From Methylophilaceae bacterium (lineage in GTDB: Bacteria; Pseudomonadota; Gammaproteobacteria; Burkholderiales; Methylophilaceae), in assembly GCA_010031285.1 (NCBI GenBank), contig RHAY01000048.1, positions 1 through 5,509 on the forward strand: a DNA stretch of 5,509 nt. Reading direction: 5' to 3'. The notes beneath the pieces are model-generated. The model did not search any database and was not told the DNA's origin. It worked only from the letters and a program-made list of their open reading frames with translations. Positions 1 through 5,509 of this stretch are shown here, one piece after another (positions within the stretch are counted from its first letter, which is position 1; the number at the start of each line of letters is the position of its first letter). A program made the position numbers and the translations under genes.

Positions 1-508
1 CAGACTCCTTAATCCATGGATATACTTCTGGCCATGAACTAATGCGTTGCTGATGGATATGTGGGGCAAATAATTCTGTCAAAGATGAACATACCGCTTC
101 TTGCCATGGTCGTTGTCTAGCAAAATTAATATAGGCATCCACTGCAAATCGAACACCTGGGCTAACATGTTTTAAAGATGTCACATCTTCTCTCGTTAAG
201 CCAACAGCTTCACCTAATTTAATCCAAGCTTCGATACCACCTTCAGCGCCATCAACACCATCATGATCTGTAATGCGCACAATCCATTGCTTTCTGACTT
301 CTTTATCAGGGCAATTAGAAAGTATGGCTGCATCTTTTTGTGGAATGCCAATTTGATAATAAAAACGATTTAATACCCAACATTGCAATTGCTCTTTAGT
401 GAGCTTTCCTTCATACATCATCACATGAAATGGGTGATAGATATGATAGCCCCGACCCTTCTCACGAAGTTTTTCTTCAAACTCTGCTCTTGACCAAATT
501 TTATCCAT
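1..508 (-). CDS. pqqC: PqqC, pyrroloquinoline-quinone synthase (3' end cut by window edge)
   Basis: PqqC is the cofactor-free oxidase that performs the last step of PQQ synthesis, using O2 to ring-close and oxidise AHQQ (family knowledge). The 169 visible residues match the family from the N-terminus. They include HIYHPFH (22-28), the NRFYYQ segment (47-52), RITDHDG (78-84), GGIEAW (90-95), PGVRFAVDAY (117-126), SSLTELFAP (141-149), IHQQR (151-155) and YPWIK (163-167). His82, His152 and Arg155 sit where active-site residues are known in the Klebsiella enzyme (about H84, H154, R157). PqqC is usually about 230-250 residues, so roughly the last third, carrying further catalytic Tyr, Arg and Lys residues, lies beyond position 1. 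The ATG at 506-508 follows the pqqB stop by 14 bases, with AAGGA overlapping that stop, so the two genes are almost certainly cotranscribed. No frame break is seen. pqqD and pqqE would be expected next, outside the window. Confidence 0.96.
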   Translation of the reverse strand, partial: MDKIWSRAEFEEKLREKGRGYHIYHPFHVMMYEGKLTKEQLQCWVLNRFYYQIGIPQKDAAILSNCPDKEVRKQWIVRITDHDGVDGAEGGIEAWIKLGEAVGLTREDVTSLKHVSPGVRFAVDAYINFARQRPWQEAVCSSLTELFAPHIHQQRISSWPEVYPWIKES

Positions 509-519
509 GTCTATTAATT

Positions 520-524
520 TCCTT
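520..524 (-). promoter_or_regulatory. Ribosome binding site of pqqC overlapping the pqqB stop
   Basis: On the transcribed strand AAGGA overlaps the TAA stop of pqqB (523-525) and lies 11 bases before the pqqC ATG. The spacing is somewhat long. The overlap with the upstream stop suggests translational coupling of pqqB and pqqC and supports the chosen pqqC start. Confidence 0.6.
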
Positions 525-1440
525 ATAAAACAATATCCATACCATCATATGCAACTTCAATACCATGTTGGGTTAAGATCGCACGCTCTTTTGAGTCTTC
601 TCGTAAAATGGGGTTTGTATTGTTAATATGTATGAGCACTTTTTTAGCATGAGGATATCGATTTAATACTTCGATCATACCGCCCTCACCTGATTGAGGG
701 TTGTGACCAATATCCCTTGCTTTCTTCGTCATTAAACCCATATCTATCATTTCTGTATTCGTCCAGAATGTACCATCCACCATAATGCAATCTGCTTTTT
801 CAAACAAAGGTGGCAAGTGCGGTTCAATTTCACCTAAGCCCGGTGCATAAAATAATCGTTTCTGAGTTTTTTTATCTTCAATCAACATACCAATCGTATC
901 ACCTGGGTGTGGATTATTTCGATGAGGTGAATATGGAGGTGCCGCGCTCTTTAATGCAACTGCAGTGAATGAGAGATTTTCTATTTGAGGTATTTCAAAT
1001 GAAGTTTTACCGTCGGTTGGAATCTCGTGATGATTGATACCACAATAGTGATCTAAAATATTTAGGAGTGGATTACCTGTCGTGAGATCCTGATACACCA
1101 TATCTGTGCAATAAAGCTCACGTTTTTGTGTGCCCTCACGAAGCATCAATAAACCTGTGGTGTGATCAATTTGCGCATCAATTAAAACAATGGCTGAAAT
1201 ACCACTATCACGGATAGCTCGACCAGGTTGAAGTGGGGGAAAATCTTGAATTTGTTGCAACACATCAGGGGATGTATTAAAAAGAACCCAATGAATACCG
1301 TCGGAACTTACACATATAGAAGACTGTGTGCGTTTTGTCGCTTTGATCGTACCTTTTCTTAAGCCATCACAATTTTGGCAATTACAATTCCACTGAGGAA
1401 ATCCACCCCCCGCACCTGCGCCTAAAACATGTATATGCAT
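523..1440 (-). CDS. pqqB: PqqB, PQQ biosynthesis protein of the metallo-beta-lactamase fold
   Basis: This is a full-length 305-residue protein, the usual size for PqqB. PqqB was long thought to be a carrier. It has since been reported as an iron-dependent hydroxylase acting on the tyrosine ring of the Glu-Tyr intermediate between PqqE and PqqC (family knowledge). The N-terminus has the diagnostic VLGAGAGGGFPQWNCNCQNC (5-24); its CxCxxC cysteines (C19, C21, C24) are the family's structural metal site. The metallo-beta-lactamase HxHxDH signature appears as D88-A-Q90-I-D92-H93, the degenerate form typical of PqqB rather than a defect. Other family blocks are YAPGLGEIEP (about 198-207), VDGTFW (about 221-226), the IGHNPQSG loop, and HINNTNPIL near the C-terminus. 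The ATG at 1438-1440 is preceded by GGAGA, and the conserved N-terminus begins at once, so the start is secure. It is followed 14 bases later by pqqC. Confidence 0.97.
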   Translation of the reverse strand: MHIHVLGAGAGGGFPQWNCNCQNCDGLRKGTIKATKRTQSSICVSSDGIHWVLFNTSPDVLQQIQDFPPLQPGRAIRDSGISAIVLIDAQIDHTTGLLMLREGTQKRELYCTDMVYQDLTTGNPLLNILDHYCGINHHEIPTDGKTSFEIPQIENLSFTAVALKSAAPPYSPHRNNPHPGDTIGMLIEDKKTQKRLFYAPGLGEIEPHLPPLFEKADCIMVDGTFWTNTEMIDMGLMTKKARDIGHNPQSGEGGMIEVLNRYPHAKKVLIHINNTNPILREDSKERAILTQHGIEVAYDGMDIVL

Positions 1441-1443
1441 AAA

Positions 1444-1448
1444 TCTCC
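1444..1448 (-). promoter_or_regulatory. Ribosome binding site of pqqB
   Basis: The transcribed strand reads GTGGAGATTT directly before the pqqB ATG. The GGAG core ends 4 bases before the start codon, a short but workable spacing. This is the clearest Shine-Dalgarno-like site in the gap between aroF and pqqB. Confidence 0.65.
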
Positions 1449-1456
1449 ACTAAAGA

Positions 1457-1468
1457 AATTAGCTAATT
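1457..1468. repeat. 12-bp perfect palindrome upstream of pqqB
   Basis: AATTAGCTAATT is its own reverse complement and lies 16 bases before the pqqB start codon. It overlaps the stop codon of the small pqqA-like ORF (1467-1469). A site this close to the start could be an operator or a short hairpin near the ribosome site. In AT-rich DNA a 12-bp palindrome can also occur by chance. No known regulator site was recognised. Confidence 0.35.
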
Positions 1469-1541
1469 AATATTGGAATTTTGTTACAGAAAGGCCTAAT
1501 CTGATAGTGGAAATTAGCGAAAGAGAACTCATGAAATCCAT
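1467..1541 (-). CDS. Small pqqA-like ORF lacking the crosslinked Glu and Tyr
   Basis: This 24-codon ORF fills the place where pqqA normally lies, just before pqqB and on the same strand. Its second half, TIRLGLSVTKFQY (12-24), aligns without gaps to the PqqA core, in which R-hydrophobic-G-hydrophobic-E-V-T-x-Y is typical. Arg14, Gly16, Val19 and Thr20 match, and hydrophobic positions agree. The overall length is also right (PqqA is usually 22-29 residues). However, the Glu that PqqE joins to Tyr is Ser18 here, and the Tyr position is Phe22. The peptide has no Glu, and its only Tyr is the last residue. It therefore could not be a normal PQQ precursor. The start may be ATG 1539-1541 or ATG 1530-1532 (21 residues). 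Neither has a good Shine-Dalgarno site, and both lie in the hairpin at 1524-1548. It may be a decayed pqqA, a divergent extra copy, or a chance ORF. Confidence 0.35.
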   Translation of the reverse strand: MDFMSSLSLISTIRLGLSVTKFQY

Positions 1542-1548
1542 GAGATCT
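1524..1548 (-). terminator. Hairpin directly after the aroF stop, possible weak terminator
   Basis: On the transcribed strand a stem starts at the base after the aroF TAA (1549-1551). The arms are AGATCTCATG and CATGAGTTCT with a 5-base loop; 9 of 10 positions pair, with one T-T mismatch. The inner 6 bp, CTCATG/CATGAG, is perfect. The following CTTTCGC gives only a weak T-run, and the stem is AT-rich, so termination would be inefficient at best. It separates the aromatic block from the PQQ block. It also contains both possible ATG codons of the small pqqA-like ORF, so it could instead influence translation or protect a 3' end. Confidence 0.35.
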
Positions 1549-2568
1549 TTATAAGATTTCTCGACCAATCACCTTAGCTATACCTCTTAATTCACTCATG
1601 AGGGTGATAAGTTCTTGAGGGTTAATCGCTTGATCTGCATCACACCATGCTTCACATGGATTAGGATGCATCTCAACTAAGAGACCATCCGCACCTGCAG
1701 CAATAGCAGCTCTAGATAATGCAGCCACCATCCAAGCTTTACCACCCGCATGAGATGGATCCACAATCACAGGAAGGTGTGTCTCTTTTTTTAATACCGG
1801 TATTGCAGTGACATCAAGCACATTACGATAATATGTTTCAAAGGTTCTGATGCCACGTTCACAGAAAATAATATTATGATTGCCACCTGCTGCAATATAC
1901 TCAGCAGCCATTAACCATTCTGAGATGGTTGCTGACATACCACGTTTTAAAATAACAGGGACGTTCACCTTACCTACTTCTTTAAGTAGCTCAAAATTCT
2001 GCATACTTCGCGTACCAATTTGAATCACATCTACTTTATATTTCATGAAAGTATCAAGCTGTCTTGCATCCATGAGCTCAGTCACAATCGGTAAACCCTC
2101 TTTATCAGCAGCTTTTCTGAACATCTCTAGACCTTCAACACCTGTGCCTTGGAATGTATAGGGACTTGTGCGAGGTTTGAATGCACCACCACGCATAAGT
2201 CTTACGCCAGCAGCTTTCACAGCTTTTGCTGACTTCTCCATTTGCTCGGGCGTCTCAACTGAGCATGGCCCTGAGATAATTTGAATTTGTTTTCCGCCTA
2301 TAAGATTACCTTTAATATCAATGACGGTATCTTCTTTGTGCCATTCGCGTGCAACGATCTTATAAGGTTTAACAATATGGAGCGCTTGTTCAACGCCAGG
2401 AAGTGATTCTAAAAGTTCTGGATCGAGACTGCGTTCGTCTCCAATGGCACCAATAACCGTTCTCTCAGTACCACGAGATACATTAGCTTCGAGTCCTTTT
2501 TCTTCTATACGCTTAATAACTGATTCAATTTGCTCTTCAGTCGCAGCGCTACTCATTACAATAATCAT
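1549..2568 (-). CDS. aroF: 3-deoxy-7-phosphoheptulonate (DAHP) synthase, type I-beta with N-terminal regulatory domain
   Basis: This enzyme condenses phosphoenolpyruvate with erythrose 4-phosphate, the first step of the shikimate pathway, in the cytoplasm. The 339 residues resemble the Thermotoga maritima-type (I-beta) enzyme in length and plan. Residues 1 to about 70 form a ferredoxin-like domain, followed by a TIM-barrel catalytic domain. Motifs seen are SGPCSVE (99-105), KPRTSPY (131-137), QIGTRSMQN (183-191), KRGMSAT (208-214), ERGIRTFET (237-245), VDPSHAGGK (269-277) and EMHPNPCEAWCDADQ (299-313). Likely metal ligands are Cys102, His273, Glu299 and Asp310, close to the Thermotoga numbering as I recall it. 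In that family the N-terminal domain gives feedback inhibition, commonly by tyrosine; the effector here is not readable from sequence. The ATG follows AGGA (2575-2578) by 6 bases and hisC by 12 bases, so it belongs to the hisC operon. The numbered aro symbol is by convention only. Confidence 0.96.
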   Translation of the reverse strand: MIIVMSSAATEEQIESVIKRIEEKGLEANVSRGTERTVIGAIGDERSLDPELLESLPGVEQALHIVKPYKIVAREWHKEDTVIDIKGNLIGGKQIQIISGPCSVETPEQMEKSAKAVKAAGVRLMRGGAFKPRTSPYTFQGTGVEGLEMFRKAADKEGLPIVTELMDARQLDTFMKYKVDVIQIGTRSMQNFELLKEVGKVNVPVILKRGMSATISEWLMAAEYIAAGGNHNIIFCERGIRTFETYYRNVLDVTAIPVLKKETHLPVIVDPSHAGGKAWMVAALSRAAIAAGADGLLVEMHPNPCEAWCDADQAINPQELITLMSELRGIAKVIGREIL

Positions 2569-2574
2569 GCAAAA

Positions 2575-2578
2575 TCCT
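2575..2578 (-). promoter_or_regulatory. Ribosome binding site of aroF
   Basis: AGGA on the transcribed strand lies 6 bases before the aroF ATG, within the 12-base gap after the hisC stop. It fixes the aroF start at 2568 and supports cotranscription with hisC. Confidence 0.6.
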
Positions 2579-2580
2579 AT

Positions 2581-3675
2581 TTAAATAATCGTTTCTAATG
2601 CCTGAATAAATCTTTCATTTTCTTCTTTAAGACCAATGCTGACACGTAAATAATCAGGCATCTCATAATTAGCTACTGGGCGGACAATCACACCTGCCTT
2701 CAGTAAAGCCTCGTAGATTTGAGGAGCTTTGTCTACTTTAAAACTTATAAAATTCCCAAAAGTAGGAATAAAGTCTAAATTTAGCTTTTTAAATGCTGAT
2801 TCTAATTGGTTTTTTCCATTATTATTCAGTATTTTACTCTCGCTGACAAATGCATCGTCCATTAATGCAGCTACTGCGGCATCTTGTGCAAGACTATTCA
2901 CATTAAAAGGTTGTCTTACACGATTCATAAATTGAATAATTTCAGGATGAGATGCTCCGAAACCCACTCTTAATCCGGCCAATCCGTATGCTTTTGAAAA
3001 AGTTCTTGAGATAATTAGATTAGAAAATTCCTGAAGCCATGAAAAACTAACCGATTTATCTTCAGTATCTAAATATTCATCATAAGCTTCATCTAAGACC
3101 ACAATAATATGCTGAGGAATTTTACTTAAGAATGCTTTAAGTTCATTTTTAGCTATAAGTGTCCCTGTGGGGTTATTCGGATTCGCAATAAAAATCATCT
3201 TCGTTTTTGAAGTGATCGCATCAAACATTTTTGTAAGATCATGTGAAAAGTTATGAGCTGGCACTTTAACACCAACAGCACCCATCGCTTGGGTTACAAG
3301 ACTGTAAACAGCAAAAGCATGCTGAGAAAAAATAACCTCATCACCTACTTTTAAAAATGTACGTGCAGCTAATTCAAGGATATCGTTTGATCCATTTCCA
3401 AAAATTAATCCGTCAGGATTTAAATTAAATTTAAGGCTGACAGCATCTTTTAGTTTGAATGCATTACCATCAGGGTAACGATAAATTTCATCAATAGATT
3501 TTAAAATTACTTCACGAGCTCTTGGACTCATTCCCAATGGGTTTTCATTGGAAGCCAATTTCACAATAGATGACTCTTCTAATTTGTATTCGCGAGCGAG
3601 CTCGGAGATTGGTTTGCCACCTTGGTAAGGGGCAATATCACAAATATACTTTGGAATGAGAGATTGAATAGACAT
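2581..3675 (-). CDS. hisC: Histidinol-phosphate / aromatic aminotransferase (PLP fold type I)
   Basis: This is a 364-residue aminotransferase of the HisC family, complete and of normal length. Family marks are APYQGGKPISELARE (15-29), KLASNENPLG (39-48), YRYPDG (65-70), NGSNDILEL (94-102), ANPNNPTGT (164-172), LDEAYDEY (194-201) and SRTFSKAYGLAGLRVGFG (223-240). Lys228 is the PLP Schiff-base lysine, Asp195 contacts the pyridine nitrogen, and Arg344 in YLRVSIG is the likely substrate-carboxylate arginine. HisC enzymes transaminate histidinol phosphate, and many paralogues also act on phenylpyruvate, hydroxyphenylpyruvate or prephenate. Placement between pheA and aroF suggests the aromatic role here, as in serC-pheA-hisC clusters elsewhere; that is inference, and a sole histidine role is not excluded. 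The gene begins 47 bases after pheA. No convincing Shine-Dalgarno sequence precedes the ATG (AATAATCGATT lies before it), yet the conserved N-terminus leaves no better start. Confidence 0.94.
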   Translation of the reverse strand: MSIQSLIPKYICDIAPYQGGKPISELAREYKLEESSIVKLASNENPLGMSPRAREVILKSIDEIYRYPDGNAFKLKDAVSLKFNLNPDGLIFGNGSNDILELAARTFLKVGDEVIFSQHAFAVYSLVTQAMGAVGVKVPAHNFSHDLTKMFDAITSKTKMIFIANPNNPTGTLIAKNELKAFLSKIPQHIIVVLDEAYDEYLDTEDKSVSFSWLQEFSNLIISRTFSKAYGLAGLRVGFGASHPEIIQFMNRVRQPFNVNSLAQDAAVAALMDDAFVSESKILNNNGKNQLESAFKKLNLDFIPTFGNFISFKVDKAPQIYEALLKAGVIVRPVANYEMPDYLRVSIGLKEENERFIQALETII

Positions 3676-3722
3676 AATCGATTATTAAAAAGTCTTAAAT
3701 GGCATGCTAACGCATAAATCCA

Positions 3723-4793
3723 TTAAGTCAAATTAGATTGCGGATAAGATCCTAAGACTTTTAAAAATGAAGCTCTAGATGCTATTTCTTTAAGTGATAA
3801 AGCAACTTTTGAATCAGTCATATGTCCTTCAACATCAATAAAGAAAACATATTCCCATAAGCCTGTTTTAGAAGGTCGAGATTCAAGTTTGGTCATACTC
3901 ACTTTATTCTTTGCAAAAGGCTCAATCATTGATGCAATAGCACCTGGTTGATTTTTTGCAGCGACAATAATCGATGTTTTATCCAGTCCAGAAGGCTTAA
4001 CATCATGATTAGAAATCACTAAAAATCGAGTAGAGTTTTTAGGATCATCCTCGATATTTTCACATAATACAGGGGTATTAAATAACGCTGCAGCCCGCAT
4101 GCTTGCAATCGCAGCAGCACCTTTTTCTTTAGATGCAATCTTCACAGCTTCAGCGTTGCTCGAAACAGATTGTAATTCAATGCCTGGAGCGTGATTAAGA
4201 AGCCACTGATGACATTGAGATAATGATTGAGCATGTGAATATATTTTTTTAATGTTCGACAAATCTTTTTCAGTGCTAATCAAATTATGATGCACTGGCA
4301 AAATAATCTCGGCACATATTAATGCGTTTGATGTGAGAAGCAAATCAAGTGTGCGGTTAATAGCTCCTTCCGTTGAATTTTCGACAGGAACTACACCATA
4401 GTGTGCTTTATGTGACTCCACAAGATGAAATACTTCATCAATGCTTGAAGTTTGCATAGGCACAATCGATTCACCAAATTGCTTCATAGAAGCTTCTTCG
4501 CTGAACGTTCCGAGTGGCCCTAAAAAAGCAACAGTGATTTGTTTTTCTAAGGCTCTACAATTAGACATAATGCTCTTATAAATACTTTCAATACTTTCAT
4601 TTGAAAGGGGTCCTTGGTTTTGCTCAACCAAACGACGTAAGACTTGGGCTTCTCGTTCAGGACGATAGATAACCCCATCCGTTTTTAAACTTCCAATATT
4701 TGAAGCCAATGAAGCCCTTTTAGAAATGAGCTCTAAAAGTTCATTATCGATTTTATCGATGGCATCTCTTAATTTTTTTAATTCGTCCGTCAT
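3723..4793 (-). CDS. pheA: P-protein: chorismate mutase / prephenate dehydratase
   Basis: This bifunctional enzyme of phenylalanine synthesis converts chorismate to prephenate and then to phenylpyruvate. With the start chosen here it has 356 residues in three domains. The AroQ-type chorismate mutase is about 1-85 (LRDAIDKIDNELLELISKR, 8-26; YRPEREAQVL, 43-52). The prephenate dehydratase is about 87-265: GPLGTFSEEA (92-101), PVENSTEGAINRTLDLL (136-152), SHAQSLSQC (186-194) and NSTRFLVI (253-260), with catalytic Thr255, Arg256 and Phe257. The ACT domain is about 273-350, with GAIA (284-287, normally GALV/GALA) and ESRP (304-307), the phenylalanine-binding motifs, so feedback inhibition by phenylalanine is expected. 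The frame stays open to a TTG at 4812-4814, which would overlap serC. The ATG at 4791-4793, four bases after the serC stop, is preferred because the mutase homology begins there. The Shine-Dalgarno signal is weak, which suggests coupling to serC translation. Confidence 0.95.
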   Translation of the reverse strand: MTDELKKLRDAIDKIDNELLELISKRASLASNIGSLKTDGVIYRPEREAQVLRRLVEQNQGPLSNESIESIYKSIMSNCRALEKQITVAFLGPLGTFSEEASMKQFGESIVPMQTSSIDEVFHLVESHKAHYGVVPVENSTEGAINRTLDLLLTSNALICAEIILPVHHNLISTEKDLSNIKKIYSHAQSLSQCHQWLLNHAPGIELQSVSSNAEAVKIASKEKGAAAIASMRAAALFNTPVLCENIEDDPKNSTRFLVISNHDVKPSGLDKTSIIVAAKNQPGAIASMIEPFAKNKVSMTKLESRPSKTGLWEYVFFIDVEGHMTDSKVALSLKEIASRASFLKVLGSYPQSNLT

Positions 4794-4797
4794 AAGA

Positions 4798-5509
4798 TTA
4801 ATGTGACTTTTCAAAATCTTTCATGTAATCAACCAAAGCTTGAATACCTTCAATAGGCATAGCATTGTAGATTGAAGCCCTGATACCGCCTACAAGACGA
4901 TGTCCCTTTAAACCGATCATACCTAAATTTTCAGCGCCTGTTACAAAAGATGTATGTAAATCTTCATTTTGAATTCTAAAAGGCACATTCATACGTGAAC
5001 GATTTTTGATATCAATAGGATTTGAATAAAAGTCTGTTGAATCAATATAACCATATAACAATTCAGCTTTTTTAATATTGTGTTTCTCAATAACTTCAAG
5101 CCCGCCAAGCTCAATGAGCCATTCAAATACAAGGCCTGCCATATAGATACTATAGGTTGTAGGTGTATTAATCATGGATTGATTTTCGACTTGTGTTTTC
5201 CAATTAAATACCGAGGGTGTTAATGGTGAAGCAACATCCAAAAGATCATCTCTCACAATAACAATCGTTAAACCTGCGGGCCCAATATTTTTTTGTGCGC
5301 CAGCATAAATCACACCAAATTGACTAATATCGACTGGTCTTGAAAGAATATGGGATGACATATCAGCAACAACTGGAATTGTTTTGATAGAGGGCATATC
5401 GAAGTATTCAACACCATGTATCGTTTCATTCGAGCAAAAATGAACGTAAGCGGCAGATGGGTCAATTTTCCAATCTTTAGGATCGGGTGCTTTTGCATAA
5501 CTAATGGCT
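4798..5509 (-). CDS. serC: SerC, phosphoserine aminotransferase (5' end cut by window edge)
   Basis: SerC is a PLP enzyme that makes 3-phosphoserine from 3-phosphohydroxypyruvate and glutamate. In many bacteria it also supplies 4-phosphohydroxythreonine for pyridoxal phosphate synthesis. The frame is open from the right edge (first full codon 5506-5508) to the TAA at 4798-4800, giving 236 visible residues. SerC is about 360 residues, so roughly the first 125 are outside, and the internal Met codon at 5395-5397 is not the start. Visible marks, numbered from the edge, are YVHFCSNETIHGVEY (21-35), VVADMSSHILSRPVD (46-60), and YAGAQKNIGPAGLTIV (68-83) with the PLP lysine at 73. These are followed by the TPTTYSIY segment and, near the C-terminus, GHRLVGGIRASIYNAMP. 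No frame break is visible. pheA follows 4 bases after the stop, so the genes are in one operon, with serC probably near its front. Confidence 0.97.
   Translation of the reverse strand, partial: AISYAKAPDPKDWKIDPSAAYVHFCSNETIHGVEYFDMPSIKTIPVVADMSSHILSRPVDISQFGVIYAGAQKNIGPAGLTIVIVRDDLLDVASPLTPSVFNWKTQVENQSMINTPTTYSIYMAGLVFEWLIELGGLEVIEKHNIKKAELLYGYIDSTDFYSNPIDIKNRSRMNVPFRIQNEDLHTSFVTGAENLGMIGLKGHRLVGGIRASIYNAMPIEGIQALVDYMKDFEKSH

Noticed and set aside
1163..1178. Loss of the HxHxDH metal motif in PqqB as evidence of inactivity
   Set aside because: The D-x-Q-x-D-H form is normal for PqqB, so it is not a defect or a novelty.
1441..1560. A sigma-70-type promoter for the pqq block (for example TATAAA at the end of aroF)
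   Set aside because: No -35-like element was found at a 16-18 base spacing from any -10-like hexamer. AT-rich sequence gives many weak matches, so none can be supported.
2729..2935. A 68-codon open frame on the plus strand inside hisC
   Set aside because: It lies wholly antisense to a well-conserved aminotransferase gene, has no recognisable domain or ribosome site, and is best explained as a shadow of hisC.
3676..3722. ATGC-GTTA-GCAT mini-hairpin and a short T-run between pheA and hisC, as a possible terminator
   Set aside because: The stem is only 4 bp, the T-run (CTTTTTAAT) is separated from it, and the tight gene order argues for continuous transcription.
5310..5498. A 62-codon open frame on the minus strand at the right end
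   Set aside because: It overlaps serC in another frame. The serC frame through this stretch carries conserved motifs (SNETIHGVEY, ADMSSHILSRP), so this is a shadow.
1..5509. CRISPR arrays, insertion sequences, tRNA or rRNA genes
   Set aside because: No regularly spaced direct repeats, transposase motifs or structured RNA genes were seen; the window is almost entirely conserved metabolic coding sequence.

Overview
The window carries six clear genes, all on the minus strand. They form two adjacent functional blocks, read here in transcription order from high to low coordinates. Upstream is an aromatic amino acid/serine block: serC (5' part cut by the right edge), pheA (bifunctional P-protein), hisC (aminotransferase) and aroF (DAHP synthase). 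Downstream is a pyrroloquinoline quinone (PQQ) block: pqqB, then pqqC (3' part cut by the left edge). Coding density is very high. Gaps are 4, 47, 12, 107 and 14 bases, and no stretch over 300 bases lacks a gene.

The composition is visibly AT-rich (not counted). A serC-pheA-hisC core beside PQQ synthesis genes, with proteobacterial-type proteins, suggests a methylotrophic betaproteobacterium with a streamlined genome. The Methylophilaceae (OM43 / Ca. Methylopumilus type) fit best, because their methanol dehydrogenases need PQQ. This placement is inference; no phylogenetic marker is present.

AroF opens the shikimate pathway. PheA turns chorismate into prephenate and phenylpyruvate. HisC can transaminate histidinol phosphate and probably aromatic keto acids. 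SerC makes phosphoserine. In many beta/gammaproteobacteria the core serC-pheA-hisC continues into tyrA-aroA-cmk-rpsA; here aroF and then the pqq genes occupy that place. PqqB and PqqC act late in converting the PqqA peptide into PQQ.

The most interesting stretch is the 107-base gap between aroF and pqqB, where pqqA is normally expected. It contains a 24-codon ORF (1467-1541) whose C-terminal half reads like the PqqA core (R-L-G-x-x-V-T), but the Glu and Tyr that PqqE crosslinks are replaced by Ser and Phe. Both possible start codons lie in a hairpin that begins directly after the aroF stop. A 12-bp perfect palindrome follows just before pqqB. This could be a decayed or repurposed pqqA, or a chance resemblance.
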